A stretch of DNA of 64,000 bases from Maricaulis maris_C (GTDB taxonomy: Bacteria; Pseudomonadota; Alphaproteobacteria; Caulobacterales; Maricaulaceae): the NCBI RefSeq assembly GCF_049116555.1, contig NZ_JAGDYT010000004.1, positions 248,001-312,000 on the forward strand, given 5' to 3'. Position numbers and translations under genes: made by a program. Shown here one piece after another: positions 25,159 to 34,544 of the stretch. The notes under the pieces were generated by a model, which was not told the origin of the DNA, did no database searches, and saw only the letters and a program-made list of their open reading frames with translations. How positions within the stretch are numbered: position 1 is the first letter of the stretch; every line of letters begins with the position of its first letter.

Positions 25159-26397
25159 ATGACGGCTGACCTAAAAACATTCATCAAGCGGGCCATGTCG
25201 CGTGGCGAGCGCATTGATGTCGGGCAATTCCGTCTCGTCAATCTGACTGCAGTTCGGGAAAAGGCTGGCGAGAACTGGCCGACTGCAAAGAAGAAAGTTT
25301 TCACTGCCGGCACCCAGTTTCTCGCCCGGCGCCTGTCCGATGATGACGCCGTGATTCCCTGCGAAGAAGGCTTCCTGGTCCTTTTCGCCGAAGCGCCTGA
25401 GGACCCGGCTGCCTTTCTGGCCGAGCTGGGGGACGCCTTGATGGCTTTCTTCCTCGGCTCTCCGGAAACCTCGGAACTCGGAATTGAGAGCGAGGCCAGC
25501 CGCGTTGCAGCGGACGAGATCACCCAACTGGCAACGATAACCGCCTCCCCGCCGCAGGCACCGAAAGCCGCGCCGGCAGCCCCAGCAAAACCGACCCCCG
25601 CCCAAACGCCGCCCTTTCCACGCAGTCGACCGGTGTCGGAATGCGAAGACGAGGACGTGCTCGCGCACTATCGGCCGCTCTGGGACGCCCAGAAACAGTC
25701 CATTGCCATCAATGCCGCGCTTGCCAAGGTCGTGGTGGGTGGTCGGGCGCTCGAAGGGCGCCGCGCCATCTCAACCGGCATGTCCAAGATCAGCCAGATA
25801 GATCTGGACATGTGCGCCCTGGATGCTGCGATCGGCATGATCACAGCCTTCGCCCGCAAGCAAAAGCGTATCCGCTTGCGCATTGCCCTTCATGCGAGCT
25901 GCTGGTCGGACCGCGATCACAGAGCCAGGCTGAGCGCGCGCATCGAGACATTGCCGGCGCCGGCCCGGAAGTCGCTGCTCGTCCGAATCGACGGGCTCTC
26001 CGATCAACCACAAAGCCAGGCCGAGGCGCTGGCCGGACTGGGAGAGCTGGGGGTCGGGCTGATGGCGGAAATCCCGTTCGGCGAAACCGAACTCGAGGCC
26101 TTCGCGGCCTGCCCGATCAGCCTCTTTTCCTGCGCCTCGCCCGCACCGACCAATGCCAATTCCGAAGGCATGATGGACCATGATGCGAGAGCGCTGAACC
26201 AGATGGTCAAGGCGGCAGCAGCCCACAAGGCCGCGACCTATCTGCATGATGTCCGCGATCTGCTGGTTCTCAAGGCCGCCATGGCCAGCGGCGTCCGCTT
26301 CTTCTCCGGTCAGAGCGTGGTTCCGGACAGAACCTCACCCGCTCCCGGTCAGGCGCTCTCCATGGTCGACCTCTACCGGATGCACAAGGCTGCCTAG
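25159..26397 (+). CDS. Hypothetical protein with degenerate EAL-like C-terminal domain
   Basis: A 412-residue soluble protein starting MTADLKTFIKRAMSRGERID; the open frame upstream to 24706 crosses the antisense of tRNA-Leu and is not credible. The N-terminal 120 residues are of unknown type, then an Ala/Pro linker (residues 134-155) and a C-terminal 250 residues whose order of elements follows the EAL barrel: ELGVGLMAEIPFGETELEAF matches the late DDFGTGYSSL strand, and TYLHDVRDLLVLKAAM followed by GVRFFSGQSV matches the VEt..Q..L..G.d..QGY end. The EAL motif and the metal-binding Asp/Glu are absent, so it cannot be a c-di-GMP phosphodiesterase. The relationship is from pattern only. Function unknown. 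Confidence 0.65.
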   Translation: MTADLKTFIKRAMSRGERIDVGQFRLVNLTAVREKAGENWPTAKKKVFTAGTQFLARRLSDDDAVIPCEEGFLVLFAEAPEDPAAFLAELGDALMAFFLGSPETSELGIESEASRVAADEITQLATITASPPQAPKAAPAAPAKPTPAQTPPFPRSRPVSECEDEDVLAHYRPLWDAQKQSIAINAALAKVVVGGRALEGRRAISTGMSKISQIDLDMCALDAAIGMITAFARKQKRIRLRIALHASCWSDRDHRARLSARIETLPAPARKSLLVRIDGLSDQPQSQAEALAGLGELGVGLMAEIPFGETELEAFAACPISLFSCASPAPTNANSEGMMDHDARALNQMVKAAAAHKAATYLHDVRDLLVLKAAMASGVRFFSGQSVVPDRTSPAPGQALSMVDLYRMHKAA

Positions 26398-26429
26398 ACG
26401 CACAGGCCGGGTCTGCCGATAGTGGCGTG

Positions 26430-27056
26430 ATGAGCCAGACCGAAGACCGTACCGGGATCGATTGGGAAGCCCGCTTCAGGAATGATGACACGCCCTGGGA
26501 ACGCCCGGGCCTGCACCCGGCCGCTGAAGTCTGGCTGCAAACCGGCGTCCTGGCGCCCGGTCGCTCGGTCATCGTGCCGGGTTGCGGTCGCTGTCCGGAA
26601 GTCACCGCCTTTGCGCGGGCCGGCCTGTCGGTCACCGCAGCCGATTTGTCTGATACCGCGATTGCCTGGCAAAAAACTGCATTGCGCGCGGCGAAGCTGA
26701 CGGGCCATTGCATCGCCGCCGACATCCTCCGCCCGGGTGACCAGCTCTGGCGCCCCGATGAGCCAGTCGATCTTGTCTATGACCAGACTTTCCTGTGCGC
26801 TATCCATCCGCGCCTTCGCGAGGATTACGCTTTCGCCCTGGCGAATCTCTGGCTGAAACCGGGCGGGCAATTCCTCGCCCTTTTCATGCAGAAGGACGAG
26901 CCCGGCGGCCCGCCCTTCGGCTGCCCACTTGATGCCATGCGCGAACTGTTCAGCGAGACAGCGTGGATCTGGCCGGACCCGGATGACATCCAGGCCTGGC
27001 CGCATCCCAGTTTGAATGGGAAGCCGGAACTCGCCGCCGTGCTGACGCGCCGCTAG
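26430..27056 (+). CDS. TPMT-like class I SAM-dependent methyltransferase
   Basis: A 208-residue methyltransferase of the thiopurine S-methyltransferase type (PF05724). It has the family N-terminus DWEARFRNDDTPWERPGLHP, SAM motif I as VIVPGCGRCPEV near residue 48, the acidic SAM contact in AADLSDTA near 72, and DLVYDQTFLCAIHP near 112. Relatives act on thiol, selenium or thiocyanate compounds; the substrate here is not readable. An in-frame GTG precedes the ATG by one codon. Its stop overlaps that of the MATE gene by 4 bases, tail to tail. Confidence 0.85.
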   Translation: MSQTEDRTGIDWEARFRNDDTPWERPGLHPAAEVWLQTGVLAPGRSVIVPGCGRCPEVTAFARAGLSVTAADLSDTAIAWQKTALRAAKLTGHCIAADILRPGDQLWRPDEPVDLVYDQTFLCAIHPRLREDYAFALANLWLKPGGQFLALFMQKDEPGGPPFGCPLDAMRELFSETAWIWPDPDDIQAWPHPSLNGKPELAAVLTRR

Positions 27057-28486
27057 GGTGCGTCCTCGGCCGCGACCGGGTCGGCAAGCGGCGCCCGGCG
27101 CTTGCGTTGCTTGCCATGTTTCGCCGTCATCGGCGCCCGCGTCAGGACGAAGAGCGCGGTGGCGCCCCCCGCGAGAATATTGGCAAAGGCCACACCCCAG
27201 ATAACACCATTCGGCGCGCCCATGAGGTGAGCGCCGATGATGACGGCGGGGATCATCAAGCCCAGCGCCCGGGACGCGGTTATCACCATGCCGTGCGCCG
27301 GTCGGCCAAGCCCGTTAAAGCCGGCCGAAGCGGCAATGGTAATGCCATAACCGACAATGGTCAGCGGCACGATCCGCCAGTAAGCGATGGCCGTCGACTG
27401 GCCCGCTTCACTTGGCAGAAACGCCGTCGCCAGCCAGGGCGCCGTCACCCACAAGATGGCGGCAATGGTCAGGCTCCAGCCCATGCAGAAAAGGAAGCTC
27501 GAGCGGAAGGCTTCACGGACCCGGTCGAGACGGTCAGCGCCGCCATTCTGACCCGTCACAGCGCCGATACAGGCCGAGAGCGCGAACAGCGGAACGATGG
27601 CAAAGGCCTCGATCCGGCCAGCAACACCGAGCCCGCCGACCGCGGAATCGCCAAAGCGCGCCATGGCAAGACCAGACATGGCCACCGTCATCGCCAGCGG
27701 ATTGAAAACATTGGACAGGCAGGCCGGCGCTCCGACGCGCGCGATATCCACCCAATGATGCCAAACCTCGCCGAGGTCTTCCGGCTTGAAATCAATCAAT
27801 TTTTCCTTCACGCCGAGATACCAGGCGACCATCACGAACGTCACCGCATTGGCGGCAACAGTTGCCAGCGCTGCGCCGGACACGCCCCAACCCAGGCCGG
27901 GAAACAGTCCAAAGACATCGTCGAGGATAAAAATCGGATCGAGGATGAGATTCACGAAGGCGGCCGCGATCATCATCAGGCTCGGCACGACTGCATTTCC
28001 GAGGGCGCGCAGGATATTGCTGGCGACCATCGGGCCAACAATCAGCACAATGCCGGAAAACCAGACCGTCATGTAATCGACGACGTGTGGGAGCATCGTC
28101 TCGCTCGCCCCCAGAGCCGTAAAGATCGGCTCCACGAAAACAACACCGAGCAAGGAGACAGTGCCGACGGATATCAGGGCCAAAGCCATCGCATCGGTGG
28201 AAATGCGGGCTAGGGTCGAGGTCCCGTCATTGCGACCGGCGGCCCGCGAGACAGCCGAAACCGCCCCCGCACCGAGGCCGATGGAGACACTCATGACCAG
28301 CATGGTGACGGGGAAGCTCATCTGCACGGCCGCCTGCTGCGCCGTACCGAGCGTGCCGACCCAATAGGTGTCGACAATACCGACCAGCATCATGGCCAGA
28401 ATGCCGAAACTCATCGGCATGATCATGCGCAGAATGTGCCCGAAGACCGGGCCTTCCGTCATGTCGCGTGCTGCCCGTCCGGCCAT
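27053..28486 (-). CDS. MATE family efflux transporter
   Basis: Multidrug and toxic compound extrusion family membrane antiporter of 477 residues with twelve predicted transmembrane segments in two halves. N-terminal MTEGPVFGHILRMIMPMSFG, GIVDTYWVGTLGTAQQAAVQ and the mid-protein VANVF-like stretch LSNVFNPLAMTVAMSGLAMA are typical of NorM/DinF-type members. A charged C-terminal tail (KHGKQRKRRAPLADPVAAE) is cytosolic. No adjacent regulator; substrate unknown. Confidence 0.92.
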   Translation of the reverse strand: MAGRAARDMTEGPVFGHILRMIMPMSFGILAMMLVGIVDTYWVGTLGTAQQAAVQMSFPVTMLVMSVSIGLGAGAVSAVSRAAGRNDGTSTLARISTDAMALALISVGTVSLLGVVFVEPIFTALGASETMLPHVVDYMTVWFSGIVLIVGPMVASNILRALGNAVVPSLMMIAAAFVNLILDPIFILDDVFGLFPGLGWGVSGAALATVAANAVTFVMVAWYLGVKEKLIDFKPEDLGEVWHHWVDIARVGAPACLSNVFNPLAMTVAMSGLAMARFGDSAVGGLGVAGRIEAFAIVPLFALSACIGAVTGQNGGADRLDRVREAFRSSFLFCMGWSLTIAAILWVTAPWLATAFLPSEAGQSTAIAYWRIVPLTIVGYGITIAASAGFNGLGRPAHGMVITASRALGLMIPAVIIGAHLMGAPNGVIWGVAFANILAGGATALFVLTRAPMTAKHGKQRKRRAPLADPVAAEDAP

Positions 28487-28607
28487 GCTGTCCCCTCTTC
28501 ACTCGCAGACGAACATAGATAGGTATGACACGTCGTGTCTGCAGCACGTGACTGTCAATTCGCTGTGATTGCCGGTGACCGGTTCGGCCGGAGAGCCCCC
28601 GTGATGG

Positions 28608-30884
28608 TCAGCCCGGGACTTTGTTCAGGTCATAGGCCGCGATGCCCGCCAGATTGACGATATCCGTCACATTCGCGCCAAGGCGCGCGATCTGAACCGG
28701 TTTTTCCAGGCCAACCAGCATCGGGCCGATCACGGTCGCGCCGCCCGCTGCCTTGAGCAGCCGCACCGCGATGGAGGCGGAGTGAATGGCCGGCATGATC
28801 AGGACATTGGCCGGCTGGGTCAGGCGGGAGAACGGGTAGAGCTTGTGATGATCCGGGTCGAGCGCGACGTCGGCCGCCAGCTCGCCCTCATATTCGAAGT
28901 CTGCCCCCTCGGCATCGAGGATTTCGACCGCCTGCTGGACCTTGGCTGTCCGCTCACCCGGCGGATTGCCGAAGCTGGAATAGGACAGGAAGGCGAGATG
29001 CGGCGTAATTCCGAACCGGCGCGCGGCATTCGCGGTCACGACCGCGATCTCGGCCAGCGCCCGGGCGTCCGGGAATTCCGTGACCGACGTATCGCCAATG
29101 ACCAGGCTGCGCCCACGCGTCACCGCGATCGTCACGCCGACCGGCCGGCTGCCCTCAATCGGGTCCAGGACCAGCTCGACCTCATTCATGACCACGTTGG
29201 AGTGTCGCGTCACCCCGGTCACCATCCCGTCGGCATGACCCATTTTCAGCATGCAGGCGGAGAAGACATTACGGTCATTATTCACACGCCGCTGGACGTC
29301 CCGGCGCAGATATCCCTGCCGCTGCAAGCGCTCATAGAGATAGTCGGAATAGTCCGCATTATACTCCGAAAGCCGGGCATTGCAGACCTCGAGCGAACCG
29401 GCCGGAATTCCCAATTCCTTCATATTGGCAGCCACCACCTCCTCACGCGCGACCAGCACCGCCTTGCCCAGCCCCTGGACCTGGAAAGCATGGGCGGCGC
29501 GGATCACTGCGGGCTCTTCGCCTTCGGCAAACACGATGGTTTTCTGCTCGGCCCGAATGGACGCGGAAATGCGCTGCTGGACGGCGGCGGTCGGGTCCAG
29601 ACGGCGGGCCAGAACCTGTTTGTAGGTGTCATTGTCTTCGAGCGGGCGGCGTGCCACGCCGCTATCGATCGCAGCCTGGGCCACGAAGGGAGGCACCCAG
29701 GAAATCAGGCGCGGATCAAACGGCGTCGGGATAATGTAGTCGGGACCATATTGCAGGCGATCGACCTTGTAGGCCTGGGCCACCTCGTCCGGCACATCCT
29801 CGCGCGCCAAAGCGGCGAGCGCCCGCGCCGCGGCGATCTTCATCTCTTCATTGATGGTTCGCGCCCGCACATCCAGCGCGCCCCGGAAGATATAAGGAAA
29901 GCCGAGAACATTATTGACCTGGTTGGGATAATCCGACCGACCGGTCGCCATGATCACGTCATCACGAACCGATTTGACCTCCTCCGGTGTGATCTCCGGG
30001 GTCGGGTTGGCCATGGCGAAAATGATCGGATTGGGCGCCAGGGAAGCGACAATGTCCTTGGTAAAGACCCCTGCTGCCGACAGGCCGAGCAGGACATCCG
30101 CACCCTGTGCCGCATCGGCAAGGGTTCGCTTGTCCGTCTTGATGGCATGCCGGTTCAGCCGGTCATGTCCGCCGGGGCGGCCCTCATAGACAACGCCATC
30201 AATGTCCACGACGATGGTATTCTCAGACTTCACTCCCATCGACTCGATCAGCTCGAGCACGGTGAGCCCGGCAGCGCCGGCCCCGCACAGGACGACTTTC
30301 AAGTCTTCCATCTTGCGGCCTGTAAGGTCACAGGCATTGATCAGGCCGGCGGCTGCGATGATCGCCGTGCCATGCTGATCATCATGGAAAACCGGGATGT
30401 TGAGGTCTTCGCGCAAGCGCGTTTCGATCTCGAAACATTCCGGTGACTTGATGTCTTCCAGATTGATGCCGCCAAAGGTGTCGCCGAACCCGCGGACGCA
30501 TTCGATGAATTTGTCCGGATCCGTATAATCCACCTCGATGTCGACCGCGTCGATATCGGCAAAGCGCTTGAACAGCACCGCCTTGCCTTCCATCACCGGC
30601 TTGGACGCCGCAGGACCCAGATTGCCGAGGCCCAGGATTGCCGTCCCGTTCGATACAACCGCCACCATATTTCCCTTGGACGTATAGTCGTAGACGGTCT
30701 CGGGATTCTCCGCGATTGCGCGCACTGGCGCTGCCACGCCGGGGCTGTAGGCGAGCGCTAGGTCGCGCTGTGTTGCCATCGGCTTGGTCGCCGCCACGGA
30801 CAGCTTTCCGGGCGTCGGTTTCATGTGGAAGATAAGCGCGTCAGCGTCGAGTTGATTGTCTGCGCGGTAGGTCGATTCAGCCAT
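28608..30884 (-). CDS. maeB: NADP-dependent malic enzyme with phosphotransacetylase-like domain
   Basis: Oxidatively decarboxylates malate to pyruvate, supplying NADPH and pyruvate for gluconeogenic growth. The 758-residue protein has a malic enzyme part (about 1-430) with YTSKGNMVAVVSNGTAILGL and the nucleotide-binding VVLCGAGAAGLTVLEL, then a C-terminal region (about 440-758) related to phosphate acetyltransferase (GMVTGVTRHSNVVMNEVELV, NPPGERTAKVQQAVEILDAE). The C-terminal domain in MaeB enzymes is regulatory and binds acetyl-CoA. Length and architecture are normal for the fused class. Confidence 0.95.
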   Translation of the reverse strand: MAESTYRADNQLDADALIFHMKPTPGKLSVAATKPMATQRDLALAYSPGVAAPVRAIAENPETVYDYTSKGNMVAVVSNGTAILGLGNLGPAASKPVMEGKAVLFKRFADIDAVDIEVDYTDPDKFIECVRGFGDTFGGINLEDIKSPECFEIETRLREDLNIPVFHDDQHGTAIIAAAGLINACDLTGRKMEDLKVVLCGAGAAGLTVLELIESMGVKSENTIVVDIDGVVYEGRPGGHDRLNRHAIKTDKRTLADAAQGADVLLGLSAAGVFTKDIVASLAPNPIIFAMANPTPEITPEEVKSVRDDVIMATGRSDYPNQVNNVLGFPYIFRGALDVRARTINEEMKIAAARALAALAREDVPDEVAQAYKVDRLQYGPDYIIPTPFDPRLISWVPPFVAQAAIDSGVARRPLEDNDTYKQVLARRLDPTAAVQQRISASIRAEQKTIVFAEGEEPAVIRAAHAFQVQGLGKAVLVAREEVVAANMKELGIPAGSLEVCNARLSEYNADYSDYLYERLQRQGYLRRDVQRRVNNDRNVFSACMLKMGHADGMVTGVTRHSNVVMNEVELVLDPIEGSRPVGVTIAVTRGRSLVIGDTSVTEFPDARALAEIAVVTANAARRFGITPHLAFLSYSSFGNPPGERTAKVQQAVEILDAEGADFEYEGELAADVALDPDHHKLYPFSRLTQPANVLIMPAIHSASIAVRLLKAAGGATVIGPMLVGLEKPVQIARLGANVTDIVNLAGIAAYDLNKVPG

Positions 30885-30955
30885 GTTTCACCCCGGGGGA
30901 AGGACGTCCAGCGACCCTGCACCGCTCCGCGACAAGTGCCAAGCCCCGCAAACGC

Positions 30956-32470
30956 TTAGCTTCCATGCGCCAGCAGATGGGTCAGGGCGGACTCGCGCCT
31001 GTGACGCGCGATCACGGCCTGCAGCACCTGGGGCAAAATCTCGGGCAAGTCTTCGGCAATCAGGCCCGGACCAAGTCGTCGCCCGGCATCGCCGTGCAGC
31101 CACGCCGCACCAGCTGCAGAATCATGAGGCGAAAGACCGGCGGCAAGCCCCGCCGCAACCATCCCGGCCAGAACATCCCCGCTGCCAGCAGTCGCCAGCC
31201 AGGGCGACGCATGCCGGTTGATCCAGGGCAATTGCCCGGGTGTTGCAATGAGCGTCGCCGGTCCCTTGAGCAAAACCGTGCAACCGGCCCGGTCCGCGGC
31301 GGCGCCAACCTGGTCCAGCCGGTTCTGCGACGGGTCATCACGCCCGAAGAGCCGCGCGAATTCGCCGGCATGGGGCGTCAGCACGCAGTGCGCATGGAGT
31401 GCTTGGAACAAGGCCTCCGGCGCGCCTTCAAAACTGGTGAGCGCATCAGCGTCCAGAACCAGGGGCAGGCCCGTGGCAAGCGCCGCGAGAACACTGTCGC
31501 GAGTCGCCCCTCCCATCCCCATGGCCGGGCCGAGGACGGCGGCTTGGGCCCGCAAATCGGTGAGGACGCGGGCGGTATCTTCGCCGCCGGACCAACGCGT
31601 CAGCATGATGGCATCAAGACGGGACGCATTGACGAGGCTGGCTGATGGCGGCGAACACACCGTCACCAGGCCCGCTCCGGCGCGCAACGCAGCCCTCGCC
31701 GCCAGGCGCGCCGCGCCGCTGGCACTCGCGCCACCACTGAAGACAGCGACCCGCCCTCGCCTGTGCTTGTGAGCCACCGGATCGGATTGCGCTCCGGCAG
31801 ACGGCCATGCCGGGGCAGTGGTCTGGCGCGCAACCGGGGGCACAGAGCCCGCCCAGCCATCGGGGATGCCGATGTCGCAAAGCAAGACTTCACCGCATTT
31901 TTCCGCATAAGGGTCAATAAGATGCGCCAGCTTTCTGCGATGAAACGTGACGGTCAGGTCCGGCGCGACGCACGGCCCGTCGACCGGGACGGCGTCGCCA
32001 TTCATGCCACTGGGCAGGTCCACAGAAACCACCGGCACGGATGCATCATCAAGCGCCTTGCACCACGCGGCGGCTTCACCGTCGAGCGGGCGGGACAACC
32101 CGGCCCCGAACAGCGCGTCAACAACCAGATCGCCATTCAGGCGCGTATCGGGTGATTCCGTGACCAAGCCCGTCTTCCAGACCGACCGCGCCCAGAGCGC
32201 GTCGCCGTCCAGCCGGGCCTCATCACCGAGCAGCGTGACCCGGACCGGCCACCCCGCATCACGCAGCGCGGCGGCGGCGATGAATCCGTCACCGCCATTA
32301 TTACCGGGCCCTGCCAGAACCAGCACCGGGCGCATCGACCAGCGGGCGCGAATCGCCTTGCTCACCGCCTCCCCGGCCCGCTTCATAAGCGCCTGCGAGC
32401 TGACGCCGTTTTCGACGGCGAACCGGTCACAGCGCGCGCTGTCGGCGGTGGTCAGAATTTCCGTGGCCAT
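30956..32470 (-). CDS. nnr: Bifunctional NAD(P)H-hydrate epimerase/dehydratase
   Basis: Metabolite repair enzyme that restores NAD(P)H from its hydrated forms. The 504-residue protein is the usual fusion: an epimerase domain (YjeF-N, about 1-210; LVLAGPGNNGGDGFIAAAAL near residue 50) and an ADP-dependent dehydratase domain of ribokinase-like fold (about 220-504; VLTPHAGEFARLFG near 370 and the catalytic ATAGSGDVLAGMVAAGLA near 430). The start at 32470 follows GGAG; 14 extra upstream codons are unlike the family. It lies 70 bases after malic enzyme start in the same... strand, transcribed before it. Confidence 0.95.
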   Translation of the reverse strand: MATEILTTADSARCDRFAVENGVSSQALMKRAGEAVSKAIRARWSMRPVLVLAGPGNNGGDGFIAAAALRDAGWPVRVTLLGDEARLDGDALWARSVWKTGLVTESPDTRLNGDLVVDALFGAGLSRPLDGEAAAWCKALDDASVPVVSVDLPSGMNGDAVPVDGPCVAPDLTVTFHRRKLAHLIDPYAEKCGEVLLCDIGIPDGWAGSVPPVARQTTAPAWPSAGAQSDPVAHKHRRGRVAVFSGGASASGAARLAARAALRAGAGLVTVCSPPSASLVNASRLDAIMLTRWSGGEDTARVLTDLRAQAAVLGPAMGMGGATRDSVLAALATGLPLVLDADALTSFEGAPEALFQALHAHCVLTPHAGEFARLFGRDDPSQNRLDQVGAAADRAGCTVLLKGPATLIATPGQLPWINRHASPWLATAGSGDVLAGMVAAGLAAGLSPHDSAAGAAWLHGDAGRRLGPGLIAEDLPEILPQVLQAVIARHRRESALTHLLAHGS

Positions 32471-32600
32471 GCTCGCTCCATTCTGTGGCAGCTGTGCCTG
32501 ATTGTGAGGCATATGATCAACCCGCTGCCGTGCAGACCTGTTTCGGTCTTGTCACTGCCTACGCCACGTCTAGCCTCAACGAGAGATCATGGAGTCCGTG

Positions 32601-32939
32601 ATGAAAAAAATCGAAGCCATCATAAAACCCTTCAAGCTTGATGACGTGAAGGAGGCCCTGCAGGAGATCGGTGTGCAAGGCCTTACGGTCATCGAGGCCA
32701 AGGGGTTTGGTCGGCAAAAGGGGCATACCGAACTCTACCGCGGCGCCGAATACGTCGTCGACTTCCTGCCCAAGATCAAGATCGAACTGGTGCTTCCCGC
32801 AGATCGCGTGGACGCCGCTGTCGAAGCCATCCAGACCGCTGCCCAGACCGGCCGCATCGGCGATGGCAAGATTTTCGTCAGCCCGATCGAAAGTGTGATC
32901 CGCATCCGGACCGGCGAGACCGGCCGCGATGCTCTCTAA
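32601..32939 (+). CDS. glnB: Nitrogen regulatory protein P-II
   Basis: Trimeric sensor of 2-oxoglutarate and ATP/ADP that controls GlnE, GlnD-linked signalling and NtrB. The 112-residue protein from MKKIEAIIKPFKLDDVKEAL is exactly family length, with the uridylylation site Tyr51 in the T-loop (LYRGAEYVVDF) and the C-loop TGRIGDGKIFV. An upstream ATG at 32589 is not used, since GGAGT sits between the two. glnA follows after 32 bases, the standard glnBA operon of alphaproteobacteria. Confidence 0.97.
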   Translation: MKKIEAIIKPFKLDDVKEALQEIGVQGLTVIEAKGFGRQKGHTELYRGAEYVVDFLPKIKIELVLPADRVDAAVEAIQTAAQTGRIGDGKIFVSPIESVIRIRTGETGRDAL

Positions 32940-32971
32940 TCCAACCTGACCAGTAATCCGGAGCCTGGCCC

Positions 32972-34375
32972 ATGTCAGACGCAATTCTCAAAAAGCTCAA
33001 AGACGAAGACATCAATTTTGTCGATCTGCGCTTCACCGACCCGCGCGGCAAGCTGCAGCACGTCACCTTCGACCGTTCGGAAGTCAATGAGGACTTCTTC
33101 GAGGACGGCATCATGTTTGACGGCTCCTCGATAGCCGGCTGGAAGGCGATCAACGAGTCCGACATGGTATTGAAGCCGGACGCCTCGTATTGCGAGGTCG
33201 ATCCCTTCTACCAACAGCCGACCGCAGTCATTCTGGCCGACATTCTCGAGCCGGGGACGGGCGAAGCCTATAACCGCGACCCGCGCACCACGGCAAAGAA
33301 GGCCGAGGCCTTCCTGAAGGCCTCCGGTGTCGGCGACACGGCCTATTTCGGTCCGGAAGCAGAATTCTTCGTTTTTGACGATGTCCGCTATTCGACCAGC
33401 CAGCAGGACACGAGCTACAAGCTCGACAGCGAAGAGATGCCCCACAATACCGGCTCGAAGTTCGAGGGCGGCAATATGGGTCATCGCCCGGGTCCCAAGG
33501 GCGGCTATTTTCCGGTCAATCCGGTCGATAGCGGCCAGGACATGCGGACCGAGATGCTGACCGTGCTCGATGAACTCGGCCTCAATCCGGAAAAGCATCA
33601 CCATGAAGTCGCGCCGGCCCAGCACGAACTCGGCATGAAATTCTCGTCCCTGACGACGATGGCCGACCGCATGCAGCTGTATAAGTACACGGTGCATATG
33701 GTCGCCCATGCCTATGGCAAGACGGCAACCTTCATGCCGAAACCGGTCTGGAACGACAATGGCACCGGCATGCACGTCCACCAGTCGATCTGGAAAGACG
33801 GCAAGCCGATGTTCGCAGGCGATCGTTATGCCGACCTGTCGGAAACCTGCCTCCACTATATCGGCGGCATCATCAAGCACGCGCGCTCGATCAACGCCTT
33901 CGCCAACGCCTCGACCAATTCCTACAAGCGCCTTGTGCCGGGCTTTGAGGCGCCGGTCCTGCTGGCCTATTCGGCCCGCAACCGGTCCGCGTCAATCCGC
34001 ATCCCATGGGTCAACTCGCCGAACGCCAAACGCCTGGAAACGCGCTTCCCGGATCCGGCCGGCAATCCCTATCTGACCTTCGCCTCGCTGCTGATGGCCG
34101 GCCTCGATGGTATCGAAAACCGCATCGATCCGGGCGATCCGATGGACAAGGATCTCTACGACCTGCCGGCCGAAGAGCTCAAGGACATCCCGACCGTCTG
34201 CCGCTCGCTCCGCGAGGCCCTGGAATCGCTCGATGGCGATCGCGACTTCCTCAAGAAGGGTGGCGTCATGGATGACGACCAGATCGACGCCTATATCGAT
34301 CTCAAAATGGAAGAGGTCCTGCGCTTCGAAATGCACCCTCACCCCGTCGAGTTCGACATGTATTACTCCTGCTAA
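32972..34375 (+). CDS. glnA: Glutamine synthetase, type I
   Basis: Dodecameric enzyme that makes glutamine from glutamate, ammonia and ATP. The 467-residue protein has FDGSSIAGWKAINESDM near residue 48, the metal-binding PEAEFFVFD near 128, MHVHQSIWKDGKPMF near 268 and the adenylylation tyrosine Tyr396 in DKDLYDLPAEE, so GlnE control is possible. A strong terminator follows at 34411-34442. Confidence 0.98.
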   Translation: MSDAILKKLKDEDINFVDLRFTDPRGKLQHVTFDRSEVNEDFFEDGIMFDGSSIAGWKAINESDMVLKPDASYCEVDPFYQQPTAVILADILEPGTGEAYNRDPRTTAKKAEAFLKASGVGDTAYFGPEAEFFVFDDVRYSTSQQDTSYKLDSEEMPHNTGSKFEGGNMGHRPGPKGGYFPVNPVDSGQDMRTEMLTVLDELGLNPEKHHHEVAPAQHELGMKFSSLTTMADRMQLYKYTVHMVAHAYGKTATFMPKPVWNDNGTGMHVHQSIWKDGKPMFAGDRYADLSETCLHYIGGIIKHARSINAFANASTNSYKRLVPGFEAPVLLAYSARNRSASIRIPWVNSPNAKRLETRFPDPAGNPYLTFASLLMAGLDGIENRIDPGDPMDKDLYDLPAEELKDIPTVCRSLREALESLDGDRDFLKKGGVMDDDQIDAYIDLKMEEVLRFEMHPHPVEFDMYYSC

Positions 34376-34410
34376 ATCAAGCAGTTTCGAACAAATTCCA
34401 ATTAAAGTTG

Positions 34411-34442
34411 GCGGCCGGACCCATGTCCGGCCGCTTTCTTTT
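34411..34442 (+). terminator. Rho-independent terminator of glnBA
   Basis: GCGGCCGGAC-CCAT-GTCCGGCCGC is a perfect 10-base-pair stem followed by TTTCTTTT, about 35 bases after the glnA stop. Confidence 0.9.
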
Positions 34443-34464
34443 GCACTCAGCGCACCCGATACGG

Positions 34465-34493
34465 TCGACGAGCGCGCGGGCTTTCGCTACAAA
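34465..34493 (+). promoter_or_regulatory. Predicted promoter of the autotransporter gene
   Basis: TCGACGA, 14 bases, then GCTACAAA, resembling the Caulobacter-type TTGACGS-N10-14-GCTANAWC with mismatches. It lies after the glnA terminator and about 50 bases before the start codon, which supports independent transcription. Confidence 0.4.
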
Positions 34494-34544
34494 TCGTGTC
34501 TCATTCGACCAACCCCGTTCGGGGAAGTCCTGTCAGGAGTTCGT

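Noticed and set aside
34107..34544. Upstream extension of the autotransporter into glnA
   Set aside because: This frame is a shadow of glnA; the signal peptide beginning at 34545 marks the real start.
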